DNA of 64,000 nt from Paraburkholderia kururiensis JCM 10599 = LMG 19447 (GTDB lineage: Bacteria; Pseudomonadota; Gammaproteobacteria; Burkholderiales; Burkholderiaceae): assembly GCF_003986935.1 (NCBI RefSeq), contig NZ_RJZE01000028.1, positions 52,781 through 116,780 of the forward strand, read 5' to 3'. The translations under genes and the position numbers were made by a program. This document shows, in pieces, positions 44,565 through 53,466 of this stretch; position 1 is the first letter of the stretch, and each line of letters begins with the position of its first letter. The notes beneath the pieces are model-generated. The model made no database searches, was not told the origin of the DNA, and saw only the letters and a list, made by a program, of their open reading frames with translations.

Positions 44565-45779
44565 ATGAGCGAGACCAGGCATTCGAACGGCGCCAATGGC
44601 GCGGCCAAGCCGGCGGCGGCATCAACCGGGCCAAACGCAGCCAGCGGCTTCAAGCCCAAGAAATCCGTCGCACTTTCGGGCGTGACCGCCGGCAACACCG
44701 CCCTGTGCACCGTGGGCCGCACCGGCAACGACCTGCACTACCGCGGCTACGACATCCTCGACATCGCCGGCGCCTGCGAATTCGAGGAAGTCGCCCACCT
44801 GCTCGTGCACGGCAAGCTGCCCAACGCCGCCGAACTGGCCGCCTACAAGACGAAGCTCAAGGCCCTGCGCGGCCTGCCCGCCAACCTGAAGGCCGCGCTT
44901 GAGTGGGTTCCCGCCTCCGCGCACCCGATGGACGTCATGCGCACCGGCGTCTCCGTGCTCGGCACCGTGCTGCCCGAGAAGGACGACCACAACGTGCCCG
45001 GCGCACGCGACATCGCCGACCGCCTGATGGCCTCGCTCGGCTCCATGCTGCTGTACTGGTACCACTACTCGCACAACGGCCGGCGCATCGAGGTGGAAAC
45101 CGACGACGACTCCATCGGCGGCCACTTCCTGCACCTGCTGCACGGCACCGAGCCGTGCAAGTCGTGGGTCGACGCGATGCACGTCTCGCTCAACCTCTAC
45201 GCCGAGCACGAGTTCAACGCCTCCACGTTCACGGGCCGCGTGATCGCGGGCACGGGCTCGGACCTGTACTCGGCCATCACGGGCGCCATCGGCGCGCTGC
45301 GCGGGCCGAAGCACGGCGGCGCCAACGAGGTCGCCTACGAGATCCAGTCGCGCTACCAGACGCCCGACGAGGCCGAGGCGGACATCCGCCAGCGCGTGGC
45401 GAACCGCGAAGTGGTGATCGGCTTCGGTCACCCGGTCTACACGATCTCGGACCCGCGCAACAAGGTCATCAAGGACGTCGCGAAAAAGCTCTCGAAGGAA
45501 GCCGGCGACATGAAGCTCTTCAACATCGCCGAGCGGCTCGAAAGCGTGATGTGGGACGCCAAGAAGATGTTCCCGAACCTCGACTGGTTCAGCGCGGTCT
45601 CGTATCACATGATGGGCGTGCCCACGGCCATGTTCACGCCGCTCTTCGTGATCTCGCGCACCTCGGGCTGGAGCGCGCACATCATCGAACAGCGCATCGA
45701 CAACAAGATCATCCGCCCCAGCGCGAATTACACGGGGCCGGAGAATTTGAAATTTGTGGCGCTAAATAGGAGAAAATAG
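44565..45779 (+). CDS. prpC: 2-methylcitrate synthase
   Basis: 404 residues. Active-site segments GPKHGGANEVAYEI and GFGHPVYTISDPR and the PrpC-specific MMGVPTAMFTPLF are present. It condenses propionyl-CoA with oxaloacetate. The first 30 residues (Asn/Ala/Gly-rich) precede the fold, so translation could start later, but AAGGAGCAAGGCAG upstream of 44565 supports this ATG. It is 52 bp downstream of the original prpB stop codon, on the same strand. Confidence 0.94.
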   Translation: MSETRHSNGANGAAKPAAASTGPNAASGFKPKKSVALSGVTAGNTALCTVGRTGNDLHYRGYDILDIAGACEFEEVAHLLVHGKLPNAAELAAYKTKLKALRGLPANLKAALEWVPASAHPMDVMRTGVSVLGTVLPEKDDHNVPGARDIADRLMASLGSMLLYWYHYSHNGRRIEVETDDDSIGGHFLHLLHGTEPCKSWVDAMHVSLNLYAEHEFNASTFTGRVIAGTGSDLYSAITGAIGALRGPKHGGANEVAYEIQSRYQTPDEAEADIRQRVANREVVIGFGHPVYTISDPRNKVIKDVAKKLSKEAGDMKLFNIAERLESVMWDAKKMFPNLDWFSAVSYHMMGVPTAMFTPLFVISRTSGWSAHIIEQRIDNKIIRPSANYTGPENLKFVALNRRK

Positions 45780-45888
45780 CGTCCGCTGTGCGCTCTCGGG
45801 GCGCGTGCAGTTCAACCCAATGGCCGCACACAAGCATTGAAACCTCGGTCGTTCACGTTTAACTGATTAGATAGAAAGGCTCACTCTC

Positions 45889-46425
45889 ATGAAGAAACTG
45901 CTGATCGCCACCGTTGTCGGCGTCCTTTCCTCGACGTTGCTGCTGACCGGCACCGATGCGCTCGCCCAGGGCGGCACGTCGACGGCCAAGCCGGCCGCCA
46001 AGCCGAAGGCACCCGCGCCGAAGCGCCGCCTGATCAAGCGCAAGCCGAACCCCGCCAAGGAAGCGAAGGTCGATCCGATTCCGGACGGCTCGGAAAAGTG
46101 GTCCTGTAACGAAGGTCTGTCGTTCATGCTTCAGGGCGACATGAAGCGCGACCAGATCGTGACGGTTCACTGGGGCAACAAGAATTACCGACTGCCGCGC
46201 GAAGTGACCACCACGGGCGCAGACCGTTTCCACGACGCCGCCAGCGGTCTGGACCTCGTCGTGATCCCGGCCAAGGCCATGCTGTTCTCGGACAAGGACA
46301 GCTCGCGTCTCGCCGACGAATGCAAGACGCTGGCCATGGAACAAGGCTCGCCGGCGCCGACGCAGGCCAACGCGCTGAACCGCGCAGGCACCGGCGCTGC
46401 TGCACCGGTGGGCGCAAGCCAGTAA
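45889..46425 (+). CDS. exported MliC-like protein (lysozyme-inhibitor fold)
   Basis: 178 residues. A signal peptide (residues 1-26, ending ALA-Q) precedes a basic Pro/Ala/Lys-rich stretch (27-60). A compact domain (about 67-150) follows with Cys73 and Cys145 and the pattern WSCNEGLSF, HWGNKNYRLP, ASGLDLVVIPAKAMLFS. This resembles the MliC/PliC periplasmic inhibitors of c-type lysozyme, in which the two cysteines pair. It has no lipobox, so it is soluble in the periplasm. Its place between prpC and prpD is unexplained; it may have its own promoter in the 109-bp gap. Confidence 0.65.
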   Translation: MKKLLIATVVGVLSSTLLLTGTDALAQGGTSTAKPAAKPKAPAPKRRLIKRKPNPAKEAKVDPIPDGSEKWSCNEGLSFMLQGDMKRDQIVTVHWGNKNYRLPREVTTTGADRFHDAASGLDLVVIPAKAMLFSDKDSSRLADECKTLAMEQGSPAPTQANALNRAGTGAAAPVGASQ

Positions 46426-46460
46426 GCGGAGCGCCTCGAGCGATTCAACGGAAAGCCACG

Positions 46461-47912
46461 ATGTCCGCGCCGATTTCCAACGTCCGGCCCCAGCCGGACC
46501 ACGTACTGACCGACATGGTCGATTACGTGCTGGATTACCGTCTCGACAGCGCGCTCGCGCTGGAGACGGCGCGTCATTGCCTCATCGACACGCTCGGCTG
46601 CGGACTCGAAGCGCTCTCCTACCCTGCCTGCACCAAGCTGCTGGGCCCGGTCGTGTCCGGCACGATCGTGCCCCACGGCGCGAAGGTGCCCGGCACGCCA
46701 TTCCAGTTGGACCCCGTTCAGGCCGCCTTCAACATCGGCGCGATGATCCGCTGGCTCGATTTCAACGACACGTGGCTCGCCGCCGAGTGGGGCCATCCGT
46801 CGGACAACCTGGGCGGCATCCTCGCCACGGCCGACTGGCTTTCGCGCACCGCCGTAGCCGCGGGCAAGCCGCCGCTCGTCATGCGCGACGTGCTGGTCGC
46901 CATGGTGAAGGCGCACGAGATCCAGGGCTGCATCGCGCTGGAAAACTCGTTCAACAAGGTCGGCCTCGACCACGTGCTGCTCGTGAAGGTGGCTTCCACC
47001 GCCGTGGTCGGCCAACTGCTCGGCCTCACGCGCGACGAACTGATCAACGCCGTTTCGCTCGCCTTCGTCGACGGCCAGGCGCTGCGCACCTATCGGCATG
47101 CGCCGAACACCGGTTCGCGCAAGTCGTGGGCCGCAGGCGACGCCACTTCGCGCGCCGTGCGTCTCGCGCTGATCGCGAAGACCGGCGAGATGGGCTACCC
47201 GTCGGTGCTCACCGCGAAAACGTGGGGCTTCTACGACGTGCTCTTCAAGAGCAATCCGTTCCGCTTTCAGCGTCCGTACGGCTCGTACGTGATGGAGAAT
47301 GTGCTCTTCAAGATCTCGTTTCCCGCCGAATTCCACGCCCAGACCGCAGCCGAAGCGGCCATGGCGCTGCACGGCCAGTTGCAGTCGCTGGGCCGTTCCG
47401 TCGACGACATCGCGAAGATCACGATCCGCACCCACGAGGCCGCGATCCGCATCATCGACAAGCAAGGGCCGCTCGCCAACCCGGCGGACCGCGACCACTG
47501 CATCCAGTACATGGTCGCCGTGCCGCTCATCTTCGGCCGGCTCACGGCGGCGGATTACGAAGACAGCGTGGCCGCCGACCCGCGCATCGACGCACTGCGC
47601 GCGAAGATGCAATGCGTGGAAGACCCGCAGTTCACGAAGGATTATCACGACCCGGACAAGCGCTCCATCGCCAATGCGTTGACCATCGAGTTCACCGACG
47701 GCACGACGCTCCCCGAAGTCGTGGTCGAATACCCCATCGGCCACAAGCGCCGCCGCGCCGAAGGCATCCCGCTGCTCGTCGAGAAGTTCAGGACGAATCT
47801 GGCGCGCCGCTTCCCGGGCAAACAGCAGCAGGCAATTCTCGACGCGTCGCTCGATCAGGCCCGGCTCGAAGCCATGCCGGTCAACGAGTACGTCGATCTG
47901 TACGTCATTTGA
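46461..47912 (+). CDS. prpD: 2-methylcitrate dehydratase PrpD
   Basis: 483 residues of the MmgE/PrpD family from the ATG at 46461 (MSAPISNVRPQPDHVLTDMV). Conserved segments are CLIDTLGCGLEAL, RWLDFNDTWLAAEWGHPSDN, and SRKSWAAGDATSRAVRLAL. It dehydrates 2-methylcitrate to 2-methylaconitate in propionate breakdown and often also acts on citrate. In the window aconitase AcnA follows at 72 bp and would rehydrate the product; no acnD/prpF pair is seen. Confidence 0.94.
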   Translation: MSAPISNVRPQPDHVLTDMVDYVLDYRLDSALALETARHCLIDTLGCGLEALSYPACTKLLGPVVSGTIVPHGAKVPGTPFQLDPVQAAFNIGAMIRWLDFNDTWLAAEWGHPSDNLGGILATADWLSRTAVAAGKPPLVMRDVLVAMVKAHEIQGCIALENSFNKVGLDHVLLVKVASTAVVGQLLGLTRDELINAVSLAFVDGQALRTYRHAPNTGSRKSWAAGDATSRAVRLALIAKTGEMGYPSVLTAKTWGFYDVLFKSNPFRFQRPYGSYVMENVLFKISFPAEFHAQTAAEAAMALHGQLQSLGRSVDDIAKITIRTHEAAIRIIDKQGPLANPADRDHCIQYMVAVPLIFGRLTAADYEDSVAADPRIDALRAKMQCVEDPQFTKDYHDPDKRSIANALTIEFTDGTTLPEVVVEYPIGHKRRRAEGIPLLVEKFRTNLARRFPGKQQQAILDASLDQARLEAMPVNEYVDLYVI

Positions 47913-47983
47913 GTTCGCATTTGAACGTGTACCAGGCAAACGTGTAGCAATGTCATTTCCGCGATTAAACGAAGGAAAACACC

Positions 47984-50701
47984 ATGGCCCATAACCTCCA
48001 CAAAACGCTCAAGGAATTCGACAGCGGTTCCGGCAAAGGGAAGTTCTACTCCCTGCCGCAACTCGGCAAGGCGCTCGGCGTGAAGATCGAGCGGCTGCCG
48101 GTCTCCATCCGCATCGTGCTCGAGTCGGTGCTGCGCAACTACGACGGCAAGAAGATCGCGGAAGAACACATCGAACAGCTCGCGAAGTGGAAGCCGAACG
48201 CCGCGCGCGTGGACGAAATTCCGTTCGTCGTCGCACGCGTCGTGCTGCAGGACTTCACCGGCGTGCCGCTGCTCGCCGACATCGCGGCCATGCGCGGCGT
48301 CGCGAACCGCGCCGGCAAAGACCCGAAGGCGATCGAGCCGCTCGTGCCGGTGGATCTCGTGGTCGACCACTCGGTGCAGATCGACTACTTCCGCCGGAAA
48401 GACGCGCTCGATCTCAACATGAAGCTGGAATTCCAGCGCAATAACGAGCGCTACCAGTTCATGAAGTGGGGCATGCAGGCATTCGACACGTTCAAGGTCG
48501 TGCCGCCGGGCGTGGGCATCGTCCACCAGGTGAACCTCGAATACCTCGCGCGCGGCGTGCACAAGAAGGCCGATAACGGCGACTCCGTCTACTACCCGGA
48601 CACGCTCGTCGGCACGGACAGCCACACGACGATGATCAACGGCATCGGCGTGGTGGGCTGGGGCGTGGGCGGCATCGAAGCCGAAGCCGGCATGCTCGGC
48701 CAGCCGGTGTACTTCCTCACGCCGGACGTGGTGGGCGTGGAACTGAAGGGCAAGCTGATCGAAGGCGTAACGGCTACCGACCTCGTGCTCACCATCACCG
48801 AAATGCTGCGCAAGGAGAAGGTGGTCGGCAAGTTCGTCGAATTCTTCGGCGAAGGCACGAAGTCGCTCTCGCTGCCGGACCGCGCGACCATCGGCAACAT
48901 GGCGCCCGAGTACGGCGCCACGATGGGCTTCTTCCCGGTGGACGAAAAGACCATCGACTACTTCAAGGGCACGGGCCGCACCGAAGCCGAAATCGCCGCC
49001 TTCGAGAACTACTTCAAGGCGCAGCAGCTCTTCGGCATTCCGAAGGCCGGCCAGATCGACTACACGAAGACGCTCACGCTCGACCTGGCCACGGTGGCGC
49101 CCTCGCTGGCAGGTCCGAAGCGTCCGCAGGACCGCATCGAGATCGGCCACGTGAAGTCCACCTTCACCGACCTGTTCTCGAAGCCCGTCGCGGAGAACGG
49201 CTTCGCGAAGAAGGCCGACGACCTGAACACCGAATACACCACCTCGGACGGCGTGAAAGTGAAGAACGGCGACGTGCTGATTGCCGCCATCACGTCGTGC
49301 ACGAACACGTCGAACCCGAGCGTGCTGCTCGCCGCCGGTCTGCTCGCGAAGAAGGCCGTGGAAGCCGGCCTCACGGTGGCCCCGCACATCAAGACGTCGC
49401 TGGCGCCGGGGTCGCGCATCGTCACCGAATACCTGACGAAGACGGGCCTCCTGCCGTACCTCTCGAAGCTCGGCTTCGAAGTGGCGGCCTACGGCTGCAC
49501 GACCTGTATCGGCAACGCGGGCGACCTCACCCCGGCGCTCAACGAAGCCATCACGAAGAACGACATCGTCGCGGCCGCGGTGCTGTCGGGCAACCGCAAC
49601 TTCGAAGCGCGCATTCACCCGAACATCCGCGCGAATTTCCTCGCTTCGCCGCCGCTCGTCGTGGCCTACGCGATTGCGGGCAACATCACGCGCGACCTCA
49701 TGACCGAGCCGGTCGGCAAGGGCAAGGGCGGCCGCGACATCTACCTCGGCGACATCTGGCCGTCGAGCGACGAAGTCAACGCGCTGCTCAAGTTCGCGCT
49801 GGACGCCGACGCGTTCCAGAAGAACTACGCGCAGCTCACGAAGAAGGGCGACCTGTGGAGCAAGATCGAGGGCGAGGCGGGCCAGGTCTACGACTGGCCG
49901 AAGTCCACCTACATCGCGGAGCCGCCGTTCTTCGGCAAAGACTTCTCGATGCAGCCGGCCGCTTCGATTCCGACCGTCAAGGGCGCGCGCGCGCTCGGCA
50001 TCTTCGGCGACTCGGTGACGACCGACCACATCAGCCCCGCCGGCTCGATCAAGGAAGACTCGCCCGCAGGCAAGTGGCTGAAGGAAAACGGCGTGCAGAA
50101 GGCCGACTTCAACAGCTACGGCTCACGCCGCGGCAACCATGACGTGATGATGCGCGGCACCTTCGCGAACGTGCGCATCAAGAACCTCATGATCCCGGCG
50201 AAGGCGGACGGCACCCGCGTGGAAGGCGGCCTGACGATCCACCAGCCGAGCGGCGAACAGATGTCGATCTACGACGCCGCCATGAAGTACATCGCCGAAG
50301 ACACGCCCACCGTGGTGCTGGCAGGCGAGGAATACGGCACGGGTTCGTCGCGCGACTGGGCCGCGAAGGGCACGCAGCTGCTGGGCGTGAAGGCCGTGGT
50401 GGCGCGCAGCTTCGAGCGCATCCATCGCTCCAACCTCGTGGGCATGGGCGTGCTGCCGCTGCAGTTCAAGGGTGCGGACAGCATCCAGTCGCTCGGCATC
50501 ACCGGCGATGAAACGTTCGACGTCGAAGGTCTGGGCGACAACTTCAAGCCGCAACAGGAAGTGACGCTCGTGATCAATCGCAAGGACGGCACGCAACAAC
50601 GCGTGGCGGTGCTGCTGCGTATCGACACGCCGATCGAGGTGGACTACTACAAGCACGGCGGCATTCTGCCGTTCGTGCTGCGCCAACTGCTCGCCGCGTA
50701 A
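47984..50701 (+). CDS. acnA: aconitate hydratase A
   Basis: 905 residues, the AcnA/IRP-type length. Cluster ligands are in ITSCTNTSNP and YGCTTCIGN; DSHTTMINGIGVVGWGVGG and the C-terminal swivel-domain GEEYGTGSSRDWAAKG are intact. It interconverts citrate and isocitrate and probably hydrates 2-methylaconitate to 2-methylisocitrate for PrpB. Last gene of the cluster, closed by a terminator. Confidence 0.97.
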   Translation: MAHNLHKTLKEFDSGSGKGKFYSLPQLGKALGVKIERLPVSIRIVLESVLRNYDGKKIAEEHIEQLAKWKPNAARVDEIPFVVARVVLQDFTGVPLLADIAAMRGVANRAGKDPKAIEPLVPVDLVVDHSVQIDYFRRKDALDLNMKLEFQRNNERYQFMKWGMQAFDTFKVVPPGVGIVHQVNLEYLARGVHKKADNGDSVYYPDTLVGTDSHTTMINGIGVVGWGVGGIEAEAGMLGQPVYFLTPDVVGVELKGKLIEGVTATDLVLTITEMLRKEKVVGKFVEFFGEGTKSLSLPDRATIGNMAPEYGATMGFFPVDEKTIDYFKGTGRTEAEIAAFENYFKAQQLFGIPKAGQIDYTKTLTLDLATVAPSLAGPKRPQDRIEIGHVKSTFTDLFSKPVAENGFAKKADDLNTEYTTSDGVKVKNGDVLIAAITSCTNTSNPSVLLAAGLLAKKAVEAGLTVAPHIKTSLAPGSRIVTEYLTKTGLLPYLSKLGFEVAAYGCTTCIGNAGDLTPALNEAITKNDIVAAAVLSGNRNFEARIHPNIRANFLASPPLVVAYAIAGNITRDLMTEPVGKGKGGRDIYLGDIWPSSDEVNALLKFALDADAFQKNYAQLTKKGDLWSKIEGEAGQVYDWPKSTYIAEPPFFGKDFSMQPAASIPTVKGARALGIFGDSVTTDHISPAGSIKEDSPAGKWLKENGVQKADFNSYGSRRGNHDVMMRGTFANVRIKNLMIPAKADGTRVEGGLTIHQPSGEQMSIYDAAMKYIAEDTPTVVLAGEEYGTGSSRDWAAKGTQLLGVKAVVARSFERIHRSNLVGMGVLPLQFKGADSIQSLGITGDETFDVEGLGDNFKPQQEVTLVINRKDGTQQRVAVLLRIDTPIEVDYYKHGGILPFVLRQLLAA

Positions 50702-50747
50702 GCGTTTTGCAGGTGCTGCGCCCCGCACGGGGTGCAGCCAGTTCTTG

Positions 50748-50773
50748 AAGCCCGACTCTGTCGGGCTTTTTTT
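50748..50773 (+). terminator. intrinsic terminator after acnA
   Basis: AAGCCCGA-CTCTG-TCGGGCTT, an 8-bp perfect stem, is followed by TTTTT, 47 bases past the acnA stop. Confidence 0.92.
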
Positions 50774-50830
50774 CGTGCGCTTTTAGTGGGTCGACTGGCG
50801 GTAAATCTCGCCGCAGCGACCTCGGCGCGC

Positions 50831-51115
50831 TCAACCGCCGGGAAAATCCCCGAACGGATTGCCGGCGTCCTTCTTTTCCGTCGCGAGGTTGTATTCGGCG
50901 CGCACCGCCTTCAACACGGCTTCGATGTCGCGCTCGAAACCGGCTGCGTTGCCGAAATGCTTCATGGTCCAGTTGCAGCCCGTCGCGTCGGGCTCCTGCA
51001 ACTGCGGGCGCGGCACGCTGATCTTCACACCCTCGTCGGCGATGTTGTGGATGCGGCCGAGGCGCCGGGTCACTTCTTCCTGCAAGCGCGAAGCGTTGAG
51101 CATTTTGCGTTGCAT
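50831..51115 (-). CDS. small conserved hypothetical protein
   Basis: 94 residues, soluble, with no recognised domain; it begins MQRKMLNASRLQEEVTRRLG and ends GNPFGDFPGG. A strong AAGGAGG lies 8 bases before the ATG, and the frame is not mirrored by a gene on the other strand, so it is real. It converges on acnA. I recognise it as a type of short protein seen beside Burkholderia aconitase genes, without known function. Confidence 0.65.
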   Translation of the reverse strand: MQRKMLNASRLQEEVTRRLGRIHNIADEGVKISVPRPQLQEPDATGCNWTMKHFGNAAGFERDIEAVLKAVRAEYNLATEKKDAGNPFGDFPGG

Positions 51116-51206
51116 CGGGCGCTCCTCCTTACTTGGGCAACGGGAAGTCTAGCCTGAGCCCGCAACGCCAGGCGCATCGACGTAGGGCGACCCACGCGCT
51201 GCCGCC

Positions 51207-51914
51207 TTATGCCACACGCCCTTCGGACCACGCCGCTTCGAGCTTCGCCGCGACGCGGTCCACGATCGCCTTGCGCTGCGCGAACAGCGCGGCCCCGCGC
51301 TCGCGCGCCTCAGCCACCACCGCGGCGGGTGCCGTGTCGGGCCGCCCTGCGTTGAAAGGCGGCGCCGGCGCGTATTCGAGCTGCAGCTGCACGGCCTGGG
51401 CGGTGTCCTCGTCCACGAGTTCGCTCGCCAGCGTCAGCGCGAAATCGATGCCGGCCGTCACACCGCCGCCGGTGAAAAGGTTGCCGTCGCGCACCACGCG
51501 CTCGCGCACGGGAATCGCGCCCAGCGGCTCCAGCAGTTCGTGGAAGGCCCAGTGCGTGGTGGCGTGCCGCCCGCGCAGCAAACCCGCCGCACCGAGCACC
51601 AGTGCGCCCGTGCAGACCGAGGTCACGAAGCGAGCGGCGCTCGCCTGCCGGCGCAGGAAGTCGAGCACCTCGGCATCTTCCATCAGCGCGCCCACGCCCG
51701 CGCCGCCGGGCACGCAGATGACGTCGAGCGGCGGACACGCATCGAACGTCGTATCCGGCACGAGCACAAGACCGCTGCTGGACGTGAGCGGCGCGCGGTC
51801 CTTCCAGACGAGATGGACGGCGGCGTCGGGCAGCGACGCGAACACGTCGTACGGACCTGTCAGGTCAAGCTGCTGCACGCGGGGAAACACCAAAAGACCG
51901 ATCTGTAGCGACAT
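51207..51914 (-). CDS. DJ-1/PfpI-family protein, isonitrile hydratase-like
   Basis: 235 residues from the ATG at 51914 (MSLQIGLLVFPRVQQLDLTG). The nucleophile elbow VCTGALVLGAAGLL and RHATTHW match the InhA (isocyanide hydratase) branch of the DJ-1 superfamily. That enzyme hydrates isonitriles to N-formamides; the substrate here is not proven. It is divergent from a GlxA-type regulator whose N-terminal half is a paralogous DJ-1 domain. In-frame ATGs up to 52058 give no plausible extension. Confidence 0.82.
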   Translation of the reverse strand: MSLQIGLLVFPRVQQLDLTGPYDVFASLPDAAVHLVWKDRAPLTSSSGLVLVPDTTFDACPPLDVICVPGGAGVGALMEDAEVLDFLRRQASAARFVTSVCTGALVLGAAGLLRGRHATTHWAFHELLEPLGAIPVRERVVRDGNLFTGGGVTAGIDFALTLASELVDEDTAQAVQLQLEYAPAPPFNAGRPDTAPAAVVAEARERGAALFAQRKAIVDRVAAKLEAAWSEGRVA

Positions 51915-52098
51915 GGCGAACCTCTTTTTCAAGCGATGGATGGACAGAACCGACTCTACGCCGCGACCGTATGGCAGTATTGCCATATAACCCTCGGTTT
52001 TCGCCAACCTGCGGTTCAGACGGCGCTTCGCTCCGCGCCGCCGCCAAGAGGCCGCCAAGAAACCGCCACAAAGCCGCCACCATCACACCGCCATCGCC

Positions 52099-53208
52099 AT
52101 GCCGACCCAACCACCACCCGCCGAAGCCAACCCGCCGTCCGCCCCGCGCACCATCGACCTGCTCGCCTTCCCCGACGTGCAGTTGCTCGACGTCACCGGG
52201 CCATTCCAGGTGTTCGCCTCCGCGAACGAACTCTCGCGTGCCGCCGGGTTGCCGCTGCCGTACGCGCCTCGCGTGATCGCGGCGCAGCCGGGCACGGTGG
52301 TGTCGTCGGCGGGGCTTGGGCTTGGGGCGTCGCCGTTGCCCGAAGCAAGCGAGCCGTGCGACACGCTGATCGTCGCCGGCGGCAACGGCGTCTACGCCGC
52401 CTCGCGGGACACGGCGCTCGCCAACTGGGTTCGCGAACGCGCGGGGCACGCACGCCGCATCGCATCGGTCTGCACGGGCGCGTTCCTGCTCGCGGCAGCC
52501 GGCCTGCTCGACGGACGCCGCGTGGCCACGCACTGGACGCGCTGCACGGAACTGGCCGAGCGCTTTCCCGCCGTGCGCGTGGAGCCCGATCCCATCTTCG
52601 TGCGCGACGGCGCGGTATGGACGTCGGCCGGCGTCACGGCCGGCATCGACCTCGCGCTGGCGCTAGTGGAAGACGACCTGGGCGGACAGCTCGCGCTCGA
52701 CGTGGCCCGGCATCTCGTGGTGTTTCTCAAGCGCCCGGGCGGCCAGGCGCAGTTCAGCACGGCGCTCTCGTTGCAAAAGGAGAAAGGGGAGCGCTTCGCC
52801 GAGTTGCACGCGTGGATGGCAGAGCACCTCGCTTCGGACCTCACGGTCGCGGTGCTCGCCGCCCGCGCCGGCATGAGCGAGCGCAGCTTCATGCGGCATT
52901 ACCGCGAGCAAACCGGACTCACGCCGGCCCGAGCCGTGGAGCAGATGCGCGTGGAGGCGGCACGCCGCTTGCTGAGCGCAACACAGCTGCCGGTCAAGCG
53001 CATTGCGGCGCGCTGCGGATTCGGCAGCGAAGAAACCCTGCGGCGCAGCCTGATGCGCGCCATCGCCGTGACGCCGCAGGCCTACCGCGAACGGTTTGCC
53101 GCAGAACAGCCGTCCGCCGTATCCCGATCCCGGCCGGCGCCTGCTGCTGCCACCCACACCGCTGCCCACACCACCGCGCAGACCGACCAACCGACACAAA
53201 CGACGTGA
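52099..53208 (+). CDS. GlxA-family transcriptional regulator (DJ-1/PfpI + AraC HTH)
   Basis: 369 residues. The N-terminal DJ-1-like domain (to about 200; VCTGAFLLAAAGLLDGRRVA, THW) is followed by an AraC-type double HTH (LTVAVLAARAGMSERSFMRHY; VKRIAARCGFGSEETLRRSL). The cysteine at the elbow is retained, but members are regulators rather than enzymes. It faces away from the DJ-1 enzyme gene across 184 bp and probably controls it. The last 30 residues are Ala/Thr-rich. Confidence 0.88.
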   Translation: MPTQPPPAEANPPSAPRTIDLLAFPDVQLLDVTGPFQVFASANELSRAAGLPLPYAPRVIAAQPGTVVSSAGLGLGASPLPEASEPCDTLIVAGGNGVYAASRDTALANWVRERAGHARRIASVCTGAFLLAAAGLLDGRRVATHWTRCTELAERFPAVRVEPDPIFVRDGAVWTSAGVTAGIDLALALVEDDLGGQLALDVARHLVVFLKRPGGQAQFSTALSLQKEKGERFAELHAWMAEHLASDLTVAVLAARAGMSERSFMRHYREQTGLTPARAVEQMRVEAARRLLSATQLPVKRIAARCGFGSEETLRRSLMRAIAVTPQAYRERFAAEQPSAVSRSRPAPAAATHTAAHTTAQTDQPTQTT

Positions 53209-53466
53209 CAAGACACCGCACAATCTCCCGACGTGCCCTCGCGAACCTATCTCCCCTGCATTACGCGGTAAGATGGCGTGCCGATTGCTCGCACGTTCTG
53301 CCTCCGTCCGCCCGGCGCCCATCGCGAACCGCATGAAGATTCATATTGGCGTCGCAGTACGGATGGCTGAATACCGCCTCGCCCTGCGTCCCGCGTTGCC
53401 GCCCATTGCTTTCTCGTGGCGTGCCGGGACATGGGATTCACCCAACCCTCTCCTTGGGAACAGCGG

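Noticed and set aside
47855..50029. A 724-codon open frame on the - strand opposite acnA.
   Set aside because: Shadow of acnA, which is full length with all cluster cysteines.
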